From assembly GCA_013821195.1 (NCBI GenBank), contig JACDHG010000002.1:1-43469 (forward strand): 43,469 nucleotides of DNA. Reading direction: 5' to 3'. Positions within the stretch are counted from its first letter, which is position 1. Each line of letters starts with the position of its first letter. Shown here one piece after another: positions 36,055-43,469 of the stretch. Made by a program: the position numbers and the translations under genes. The stretch comes from Propionibacteriales bacterium. GTDB lineage: Bacteria > Actinomycetota > Actinomycetes > Propionibacteriales > Nocardioidaceae. The notes below the pieces were generated by a model, which saw only the letters and a list, made by a program, of their open reading frames with translations, was not told where the DNA came from and made no database searches.

Positions 36055-37674
36055 ATGCGCATCAAGACCCACTTCCGAGTGACCGCTGTCGCGGCAGCAT
36101 TTGCGCTTGGACTCACGGCGTGTGGCGGTGGCGGAGGCACCACCGATGACCCCGGTGGCAACCCAAGTGGAGAGCCGACCGGCGAGCCGGGTGGCAGCTA
36201 CTCCGCCGACCTGACTGAGCCCACGTTCCTCGCCCCAGCCTCGAACTGTTACGAGTCCGAGTGCAGCGCAGTGCTCAAGATGGTCAACGACCCGCTGGTG
36301 AGCACCGACTTCGAGACCGGTGAGCTCATCTTCGACGGCATGGCCGAGAGCATCGAGCCCAACGACGACCAGACCGTGTGGACCGTGACGCTGAAGGAAG
36401 GGCTCATGTTCCACAACGGTGAGCCGGTCGATTCCGACGCCTTCCTCCGAGCCTGGAACTACTCACAGAACCCGAAGAACGCGCAGGCGACGGCTGGGTT
36501 CATGGCCCGCATCGAGGGCGCCGGCAAGGGCCCGGAGATGTCCGGCCTGAAGGCTGTGGACGACCAAACCTTCGAGGTGACGCTGAGCGGTCCGTTCTCC
36601 CAGTTCGGACAGCAGATGAGCTACGCACCCGCATTCGCACCGATCGCGCAGGAGTGCATCGACGACATCAAGGCCTGCAACGAGAGCCCGATCGGCACCG
36701 GTCCGTACCAGATGGACGGCAAGTGGATGCATGACCAGGGCATCACTGTCACCAAGTGGGCCGACTACCAAGGTGAGCTGCCGGCCAACGCCGACACCAT
36801 CGAGTTCAAGATGTTCACCGCCCCGACTGCCGCGTACCGCGACTACCAGAACGGTGGTGTCGACGTCCTCAACGTCGCTCCCGAGATCTATCTCGAAGCG
36901 AAAGGTGAGCTGGCTGACGCAATTCTCGAGGAGCCGACCGCGTCCCTGACCTACCTCGGGTTCCCCACCAAGGAGGCGCCGTACGACAACGAGCAGCTGC
37001 GGCAGGCGATCTCGCTCTCGATCGACCGTGAGCTGATCATCGAAAAGGTCCTCAACGGCCTCGCCGACGCGTCTACCGACATCGTGACGCCGCCGATTCC
37101 CGGCTCTCGTGACGATGCGTGTGAGTTCTGCACCTACGATCCCCAGCGTGCCAAGGATCTGTTGGAGGAGTCGGGGGTCGACCCGAGCAGCTTCACGCTG
37201 GAGCTGTACTTCAACGCGGACTCCGGACATGAGCTGTGGACCGAAGCCGCTGCCCGCCAGATCCAGGAGAACCTGGGTATCGACTACGAGCTCAAGTCGA
37301 CCGAGTGGGCGCAGTATCTCGAGCTGCTCGACGGGGAGGAGTTCACCGGCCCGTTCCGACTCGGCTGGTCGCTGGACTACCCGTCGCCGGAGAACTACCT
37401 GCGTCCCATCGTGGGTACCGGCGGTGACTCCAACTACACCGGCTACTCCAACCCGGAGTTCGACGACCTGGTCGTCCAGGGTGACGAAGCAGCCACCCTC
37501 GAGGAGAGCTTCGAGCTCTACGCGCAGGCCGGTGACATCGCGCTCGAAGAGATGCCGATCATCCCGATGTGGAGTGGTACGACGGCGATCGCGGCCTCGG
37601 ACAGCGTTGGCGACGTTCGCTACGACGTCGGCGATGGCGAGATCGCCTTCGGCGAGATCACCGTCAGCCAGTGA
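36055..37674 (+). CDS. Peptide/oligopeptide ABC transporter substrate-binding lipoprotein
   Basis: gtaggagg before ATG 36055; lipobox LGLTACGGG; SBP family 5 features (TVTLKEGLMFHNGEPVDSDAFLRAWNYSQNPKN). Confidence 0.94.
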   Translation: MRIKTHFRVTAVAAAFALGLTACGGGGGTTDDPGGNPSGEPTGEPGGSYSADLTEPTFLAPASNCYESECSAVLKMVNDPLVSTDFETGELIFDGMAESIEPNDDQTVWTVTLKEGLMFHNGEPVDSDAFLRAWNYSQNPKNAQATAGFMARIEGAGKGPEMSGLKAVDDQTFEVTLSGPFSQFGQQMSYAPAFAPIAQECIDDIKACNESPIGTGPYQMDGKWMHDQGITVTKWADYQGELPANADTIEFKMFTAPTAAYRDYQNGGVDVLNVAPEIYLEAKGELADAILEEPTASLTYLGFPTKEAPYDNEQLRQAISLSIDRELIIEKVLNGLADASTDIVTPPIPGSRDDACEFCTYDPQRAKDLLEESGVDPSSFTLELYFNADSGHELWTEAAARQIQENLGIDYELKSTEWAQYLELLDGEEFTGPFRLGWSLDYPSPENYLRPIVGTGGDSNYTGYSNPEFDDLVVQGDEAATLEESFELYAQAGDIALEEMPIIPMWSGTTAIAASDSVGDVRYDVGDGEIAFGEITVSQ

Positions 37675-37707
37675 CAGCCCGCTGACGGTAGGGCGCACCG
37701 ACCGTTC

Positions 37708-37749
37708 CGGTGCCGGGGGTCGGGCCATCTTGGTCCGGCCCCCGCACCG
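37708..37749 (+). terminator. Intercistronic GC-rich stem-loop between SBP and permease genes
   Basis: CGGTGC-c-GGGGGTCGGGCC-atctt-GGTCCGGCCCCC-GCACCG: 12 pairs (two G-U) plus 6 pairs with one bulge. Confidence 0.85.
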
Positions 37750-37785
37750 TTGCCAGCAAAGGTGTAATCGGAGAGGATCGCGTGC

Positions 37786-38790
37786 ATGGGGCGCTATGTA
37801 GCCAGACGGCTGGTCCAGTTCATCCCCGTCATCTTGGGCACCCTCTTCCTGCTGCACGTCCTCAGCGTGCTGACGATCCAGATCGTCGGTGACCCCGTCC
37901 GCGCGCTCTTCGGCGAGAACGCACCGCCGGAGGCGATCCTCGAGCAGCTGCGCGCGAACTACAACCTGGACGACGACTGTCTGGAGCAGACCGGGAACCC
38001 GTGCGTCCGCCTGTTCGTCGACCGTCTCGCTCAGTACGCCTCCGGCGACTTCGGCATCAACTTCCGCGGACGTTCGGTGGCCGAGCTCTTCGTCGAGCGC
38101 TTCCCGGTGACCGTGCGCCTCACCGTGATCGCGCTGGTGTTCGAGACTGTCGTCGGCATCTTCCTCGGTGTGATGGCAGGCCTGCGCAAGGACAAGCTCG
38201 TCGACAACTTCGTCCGCTTCTCCACCGTGCTGCTGATCGCCTTTCCCGTCTTCGTGTTCGGCACCCTGGCGCAGCTCTTCATCGGTCTCGAGCTCGGGCT
38301 GCCCCTGCGCGACAGCGAGCGGGCGCCCGAGTGGCTCGGCCAGATGCTCACGGTCACCTACAACCCCGAGTTCCCCTGGCTCAGCCTGATGTTGCCCGGC
38401 CTTGTGCTGGGGGCCTTCTCGCTCGCCGCGATCGCCCGGCTGACCCGCACCAGCCTGATCGAGAACCTCCGCTCCGACTACGTCCGCACCGCGCGGGCCA
38501 AGGGCTTGACTTCCTCGCGGACCGTGGGCGTGCACACACTGCGCAACTCGCTGATCCCGGTGGTGACCTACATCGGCATCGACATCGGGTTGCTGCTCGG
38601 CGGCGCGCTGGTCACCGAGGGGATCTTCAACATCCCCGGCGTCGGGCAGCTCGTGTTCTTGGCGATTCAGGCCAACGACACCCCGGTCATTCTCGGGGTG
38701 GTCACGATCCTGACGGTCGTCTTCTTGGTGGCCAACCTGCTCGTCGACATCCTGTATGCCGCACTCGACCCGAGGATCCGCTATGAGTGA
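37786..38790 (+). CDS. Peptide ABC transporter permease, DppB-type
   Basis: MGRYVARRLVQFIPVILGTLFLLHVLSVL; ARAKGLTSSRTVGVHTLRNSLIPVVTYIGIDIGLLLGGALVTEGIFNIPGVG. Confidence 0.95.
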   Translation: MGRYVARRLVQFIPVILGTLFLLHVLSVLTIQIVGDPVRALFGENAPPEAILEQLRANYNLDDDCLEQTGNPCVRLFVDRLAQYASGDFGINFRGRSVAELFVERFPVTVRLTVIALVFETVVGIFLGVMAGLRKDKLVDNFVRFSTVLLIAFPVFVFGTLAQLFIGLELGLPLRDSERAPEWLGQMLTVTYNPEFPWLSLMLPGLVLGAFSLAAIARLTRTSLIENLRSDYVRTARAKGLTSSRTVGVHTLRNSLIPVVTYIGIDIGLLLGGALVTEGIFNIPGVGQLVFLAIQANDTPVILGVVTILTVVFLVANLLVDILYAALDPRIRYE

Positions 38791-39703
38791 CTTCCTGGCA
38801 GCCCAAGACTCGGCGGGTCACGAACACGCCCAACCAAGGAGTGACCAGAACCGCAGCCTGTGGGGCGATGTCCGCTACGAGCTCATGCGCAACCCGGTGT
38901 TCTGGGTCTCGTCGGTCCTGGTGCTGGTCATCTTGTCCATGGCGTTCGCGCCTCAGCTGTGGGCGGAGACCTCACCCACCGCCAGGGGCGCCTGTCGGTT
39001 AGAGAATGCCCGGGTGGAGCCGAGCGCAGCTCATCCGTTCGGCTACACGAACGCTGGCTGCGACATGTGGTCGTCGTTGGTCTACGGCACCGGCAAGTCG
39101 GTCATCGTCGCGATCCTTGTCACCATCGGCACGGTGATCGTCGGGGTGACGCTGGGGACGGTCGCCGGCTACGTCGGTGGCTTCGCCGACACCGTCATCA
39201 GCCGGGTCACCGACATCTTCTTCGGTCTGCCGTTCATCCTCGGGGCACTCGTCTTCCTGGCCATCTTCCCCGACCGCAACGTCTGGACGCTCACGGCCGT
39301 GCTGACCATGTTCGGCTGGACGTCGCTGACCCGCGTCATGCGCGGAAGCGTGATCTCGACCAAGCAGAAGGACTACGTCGACGCGGCTCGAGCGCTCGGT
39401 GCCACCAACTTCTTCATCATCCGCAAGCACATCCTCGCCAACAGCATCGCGCCGGTGATCGTGCTGGCCACCATCGGCCTGGGCGCCTACATCAGCGCCG
39501 AGGCGACGCTGACCTTCCTCGGGGTCGGCTACCAGCGGCCCACCGTGTCCTGGGGGTTGTTGGTTGCCGAGGGCCAGAACCTTGCCCTCGCGGGCTTCTG
39601 GCACCTCCTGGTCCTCCCGTGCGCCTTCATCGTCGTGACAGTGTTGAGCTTCATCCTGCTCGGCGATGCGCTGCGCGACGCCCTCGATCCCCGCGCTCGA
39701 TGA
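38783..39703 (+). CDS. Peptide ABC transporter permease, DppC-type
   Basis: TRVMRGSVISTKQKDYVDAARALGATNFFIIRKHILANSIAPVIV EAA loop; ATG 38783 overlaps end of upstream gene. Confidence 0.95.
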   Translation: MSDFLAAQDSAGHEHAQPRSDQNRSLWGDVRYELMRNPVFWVSSVLVLVILSMAFAPQLWAETSPTARGACRLENARVEPSAAHPFGYTNAGCDMWSSLVYGTGKSVIVAILVTIGTVIVGVTLGTVAGYVGGFADTVISRVTDIFFGLPFILGALVFLAIFPDRNVWTLTAVLTMFGWTSLTRVMRGSVISTKQKDYVDAARALGATNFFIIRKHILANSIAPVIVLATIGLGAYISAEATLTFLGVGYQRPTVSWGLLVAEGQNLALAGFWHLLVLPCAFIVVTVLSFILLGDALRDALDPRAR

Positions 39704-39715
39704 GGAGTTCATGAT

Positions 39716-40768
39716 ATGAGCGAGATCCTGACCGAGACCGAGAGACGGTCCAACAAGTCGCCGCTGAGTGGGGTCAGCTTCGACGGCTCCGCCCCGCTGC
39801 TCGAGGTCGAGGACCTGGAGGTGGAGTTCCACACCCGCGACGGGATCGCTCATGCCGTCAACAACGTGAGCTTCACGCTGCGAGAGGGCGAGACGTTGGG
39901 CATCCTCGGTGAGTCCGGATGCGGCAAGTCCGTCACCGCCCAGGCCATCATGGGCATTCTCGACACCCCGCCGGCGAAGGTGACCGGTGGGCAGGTGCGC
40001 TACCGCGGTGTCGACCTACTCCAGCTCGAGGAGAAGACTCGTCGCCACATCCGGGCCAACAAGATCGCGATCATCTTCCAGGACGCACTCTCGTCACTCA
40101 ACCCGGTCTTCACCGTCGGCTGGCAGCTAGGCGAGCTGTATCGCAAGCATGCGGGTGCCAGCCGGGCACAAGCCAAGTCCAAGGCGGTCGAGCTGCTCGA
40201 TCTTGTGGGCATCCCGGGAGCACCTGCACGCATCAACAGCTTCCCGCACCAGTTCTCCGGCGGGATGCGCCAGCGGGTGATGATCGCGATGGCGCTGGCT
40301 CTCGAGCCCGACATCATCATCGCCGACGAGCCCACCACGGCACTCGACGTGACCGTGCAGGCGCAGGTGATGACATTGCTGTCGGACCTGCAGCGGGAGA
40401 TGCGGTTGGGGCTCATCCTGATCACGCACGACATGGGGGTGGTGGCCGACGTGGCCGACAAGATCTGCGTCATGTACGCCGGGCACGCCGTCGAGCGGGC
40501 GGACGTCTACGAGATCTACGAACGCCCCGCACACCCCTACACCAAAGCGCTGCTCGAGTCGATCCCCCGCGTGGACCAGAAGGGTCAGGACCTCACGGTC
40601 ATCAAGGGTCTGCCGCCCGCCCTGGTCGACCCGCCCCCGGGCTGCTCCTTCCACCCCAGGTGCGCCTTCGCCCGAGACCGGTGCACGACCGACGAGCCAC
40701 CGCTCTACGAGGTCCCCGGCAACCGCCTCAGCGCCTGCCACTACTGGGAGGAGGTGCTCGAGTCATGA
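39716..40768 (+). CDS. Peptide ABC transporter ATP-binding protein, DppD-type
   Basis: GESGCGKSVTAQAIMGIL, QFSGGMRQRVMIAMALALEPDIIIADEPTTALDVT, C-terminal oligopeptide domain CSFHPRCAFARDRC. Confidence 0.97.
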   Translation: MSEILTETERRSNKSPLSGVSFDGSAPLLEVEDLEVEFHTRDGIAHAVNNVSFTLREGETLGILGESGCGKSVTAQAIMGILDTPPAKVTGGQVRYRGVDLLQLEEKTRRHIRANKIAIIFQDALSSLNPVFTVGWQLGELYRKHAGASRAQAKSKAVELLDLVGIPGAPARINSFPHQFSGGMRQRVMIAMALALEPDIIIADEPTTALDVTVQAQVMTLLSDLQREMRLGLILITHDMGVVADVADKICVMYAGHAVERADVYEIYERPAHPYTKALLESIPRVDQKGQDLTVIKGLPPALVDPPPGCSFHPRCAFARDRCTTDEPPLYEVPGNRLSACHYWEEVLES

Positions 40769-41895
40769 GTGCCGACATGACCGAGACGGAGCAGGTGACC
40801 GAGGACACCGGCGACGATGTCGTGCTCGAGGTCCGAGACGTCAAGAAGCACTTCCCCCTGACCCGCGGCATCGTCTTCAAACGCACTGTCGGTCATGTGC
40901 AGGCCGTCGACGGGGTCACCCTCCAGCTCGAGCGCGGCGAGACGCTCGGCGTCGTCGGCGAGTCCGGCTGCGGCAAGTCGACGTTCGGCCGTCTCCTGAT
41001 GGGGCTCGAGCGCCCCACCGCTGGCTCCATCAAGCTGCTCGGCGAGGAGATGGCAGGTCTCGACGCACGAGGTCTGCGGCGGATGCGGCGCAACATCCAG
41101 ATCGTCCTGCAGGACCCGTACTCCTCGCTGGACCCGCGGATGACGGTGGGAGACATCGTCGGCGAGCCGTATGACGTCCACACCGACGTCGTACCGAAGC
41201 AGGATCGACGCAAGGCGGTCCAGGACCTGCTCGACGTCGTCGGTCTCAACCCCGAGCACATCAACCGCTACCCGCACCAGTTCTCGGGCGGACAACGGCA
41301 GCGCATCGGCATCGCTCGTGCGCTCGCACTGCGGCCGAAGATCCTCGTCTGTGACGAGCCGGTGTCGGCACTCGACGTGTCGGTCCAGGCGCAGGTGGTC
41401 AACCTGCTCGAGCGGTTGCAGGACGAGCTCGGCCTTTCCTACGTCTTCATCGCACACGACCTCTCGGTGGTGCGCCACATCTCCGACCGGATCGCGGTGA
41501 TGTACCTCGGCAAGGTGGTCGAGATCGGCGACGAGATGGAGATCTACGAGCACCCGACGCACCCGTACACGCAGGCGCTGTTGTCGGCAGTGCCCGTGCC
41601 CGACCCTCGGCTGCGTGGACACCGTGACCACATCGTGCTCGAGGGCGATGTGCCGAGCCCCGCCAACCCGCCGTCGGGATGCCGCTTCCGGACCCGGTGC
41701 TGGAAGGCGGAGGACGTGTGCGCCAAAGAGGAGCCGCAGCTGGTGGTCCGCGGCCCGTCAGGGCACCTGTCCGCCTGCCACTTCGCCGAGGAGCGAGACG
41801 TGATACACGCGATCGACATACCGACTTCGGCGGCCGACGACGACGGTTCTGGCGATCCGAGCCCCGGGTCGGTTGCACCAGGACCAACCGCGTGA
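40765..41895 (+). CDS. Peptide ABC transporter ATP-binding protein, DppF-type
   Basis: GESGCGKSTFGRLLMGLERPTAGSI, QFSGGQRQRIGIARALALRPKILVCDEPVSALDVS, CRFRTRCWKAEDVC; ATGA overlap. Confidence 0.97.
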   Translation: MSADMTETEQVTEDTGDDVVLEVRDVKKHFPLTRGIVFKRTVGHVQAVDGVTLQLERGETLGVVGESGCGKSTFGRLLMGLERPTAGSIKLLGEEMAGLDARGLRRMRRNIQIVLQDPYSSLDPRMTVGDIVGEPYDVHTDVVPKQDRRKAVQDLLDVVGLNPEHINRYPHQFSGGQRQRIGIARALALRPKILVCDEPVSALDVSVQAQVVNLLERLQDELGLSYVFIAHDLSVVRHISDRIAVMYLGKVVEIGDEMEIYEHPTHPYTQALLSAVPVPDPRLRGHRDHIVLEGDVPSPANPPSGCRFRTRCWKAEDVCAKEEPQLVVRGPSGHLSACHFAEERDVIHAIDIPTSAADDDGSGDPSPGSVAPGPTA

Positions 41896-42887
41896 CCTTC
41901 TCGACGCGGATGGCGGTGAGCGTCTGCGGCGCCCTGATCGGGCTCTTCGCAGCCGCCTGCTCCGGGGGTCAGCCGACCGGCGTCGACCCGGAGCCAGCGC
42001 CCCCGTCGGGCTCGTCCCTCGATCAGGCGGTCGCGCCCGAGCTGCCTGAGTGGGAAGGTCGCTCGGGACTGAGCGTCCCCCGGGACGACTTCGCCACAGC
42101 CGTGATCGGCGACGAGATCTGGGCCTTTGGCGGCATGACCGGTGATCGGGGCGACCGCCTCGACACGGTGGAGATCTACGACACCCGCACGGAAGGCTGG
42201 CGCTTCTTCGACAAGACGATGCCCGAGGGCATGGCGTCCTTCGAGGCGGCCGCGATCGGTGACCGCGTGTTCATGTTCGGCGGTCTCGACCAGCGCACCG
42301 AGGCGAGCGACTTCTCGGCAGTGCTCGACACCTCGACCGGGAAGTGGCGGCGGCTGCCGCCCCTGCCCGTGCCACGGTACTCGCACACGGTCACCCTTCA
42401 CGACGGGCTGATCTACGTGATCGGTGGCGAGGGCGGCCAAGGCCCGGTCGAAGCAGTCGACATCTTCGATCCGGACACCGGATCGTGGTCGACCGGCGCC
42501 CCGATGCCCAGCGCCCGTGGCTCGCACGACGCGGTCTCGGCCGGCGGCGACATCTACGTGCTCGGCGGTTGGCTCGACTCTGGCCCGACCGACCTGGTGC
42601 AGACGTACGACCCTGACATCGACCGGTGGGCGAGGGCTGAGCCGCTGCCCGAGCCGGTGTCGCGAGCGGGTGCTGCGGTGCTTGACGGTCGCCTCTGGGT
42701 GTCCTTCCACGAGTTCTCAGCAGTGCTGGACCTCGCCGACGGGACGTGGTCGCCCGCCAATCCGCTCACGCAGTCGCGGCACGGTCTTGGCTACGTCGCC
42801 GTCGACGGCGCCATCTACGGCATCGCGGGGTGCACCGAGACCCCTCTGCGCGACGTCCGAACCGTCGATGTGCTCGAAGTGGACTGA
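41892..42887 (+). CDS. Kelch-repeat (beta-propeller) lipoprotein
   Basis: GTGA overlap with dppF-like gene (alternative ATG 41910); lipobox LFAAACSGG; repeated IWAFGGMTGDRG / VFMFGGLDQR / IYVIGGEGGQG / IYVLGGWLDSG. Confidence 0.88.
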   Translation: MTFSTRMAVSVCGALIGLFAAACSGGQPTGVDPEPAPPSGSSLDQAVAPELPEWEGRSGLSVPRDDFATAVIGDEIWAFGGMTGDRGDRLDTVEIYDTRTEGWRFFDKTMPEGMASFEAAAIGDRVFMFGGLDQRTEASDFSAVLDTSTGKWRRLPPLPVPRYSHTVTLHDGLIYVIGGEGGQGPVEAVDIFDPDTGSWSTGAPMPSARGSHDAVSAGGDIYVLGGWLDSGPTDLVQTYDPDIDRWARAEPLPEPVSRAGAAVLDGRLWVSFHEFSAVLDLADGTWSPANPLTQSRHGLGYVAVDGAIYGIAGCTETPLRDVRTVDVLEVD

Positions 42888-43031
42888 GCTCGACGCCGGA
42901 AGTGCGGTGAGGAAGTTGCCTGGGCAAAAAAAATGGGTTGCGCTGCGGCGCGATCAGTGTTCCCAGATCGTTACCGGTCGTGCGCCGGACTGGAACCGTC
43001 GTTGGCATAGAGTCCGAGACGCCAACCAGCG

Positions 43032-43469
43032 CTGTCAGAGAAGAAGGGGACGGAGACGGCTACGAATCTTGAGACGCTCGGCGCCGGTGACCCGGGTGAG
43101 CCTGAAATCGGCAGCGGGCCGAACAAGAAGATCGTCGGCAAGTCCCCCGGACGTATCGCGTTCGAGCGGTTGCGCGCCGACAAGGTCGCCGTGATATGCG
43201 CAATTTCGGTCACCATTTTGGTCACGTCGTTCTTCGTGGCGTTGCTGGCGACGGCGCTTTCGACGACCATCGGCGTATCGATCGGTCTCATCGCCGGATT
43301 CTCCCGTGGGGCTCTCGACCGTGGCATCTCCTTCATCATCGACACCTTCCTGGCCTTTCCCTTCATCCTGGGCGCCCTGGCTCTGTCCCCGATTATCACC
43401 TCTCGCTTCGCCACCGAGCCCGCTGCGCTTGCTCGTGCTTCGCTGATAGCCCTAATCGCTGTCTTGGTG
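43032..43469 (+). pseudogene. Second DppC-like permease, 5' part with apparent internal deletion (continues past window)
   Basis: SEKKGTETATNLETL...KKIVGKSPGRIAFERLRADKVAVICAISVTILV joined to TSFFVALLATALSTTIGVSIGLIAGFSRGALDRGISFIIDTFLAFPFILGALALSPIITSRF; no ATG/GTG start seen. Confidence 0.6.

Noticed and set aside
36463-38535. 690-aa - strand ORF opposite the SBP and DppB genes
   Set aside because: Spans two clear + strand genes and their hairpin; composition is antisense-like with no recognisable domain.
1-43469. CRISPR arrays, tRNA/rRNA genes, transposases, integrases or prophage modules
   Set aside because: Scanned by eye; no regularly spaced repeats, tRNA T-loop cores with acceptor stems, or transposase/integrase motifs recognised. 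Small ncRNAs cannot be excluded without covariance models.

Overview
High-GC actinobacterial chromosome segment (Nocardioidaceae-like by gene content and codon usage; inferred, not proven). No rRNA, tRNA, CRISPR array, prophage or transposase was recognised. Main blocks: (1) alpha/beta hydrolase, stand-alone B12-binding protein, M23 peptidase and a PcrA/UvrD helicase; (2) a decayed strip at 5.1-7.7 kb with a DUF222 (13E12-type) fragment between ~50-bp direct repeats, alternative hairpins, a SAM methyltransferase and a multiply frameshifted LuxR response regulator; (3) a tightly packed + strand block at 8.8-17.2 kb: heterodimeric ABC exporter with complementary degenerate ATP sites, truncated DinB, patatin phospholipase, PlsC-type acyltransferase, solitary DNA methyltransferase, coiled-coil protein and fatty acid desaturase; (4) an MMPL transporter; (5) a compact four-glycosyltransferase operon on the - strand at 20.8-24.9 kb with no recognisable polymerase or flippase, the best candidate here for an undescribed pathway; (6) a DHA2 MFS exporter behind a CsoR-family-like operator; (7) a CmtR-like ArsR/SmtB regulator with two CDF metal transporters next to a truncated CNNM/CBS pseudogene; (8) guaA, GMC oxidoreductase and succinate-semialdehyde dehydrogenase; (9) a complete peptide ABC importer with an intercistronic hairpin and a Kelch lipoprotein, followed at the window edge by a second DppC-like permease that looks internally deleted. 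All calls come from reading the sequence and ORF translations; no database search was run.
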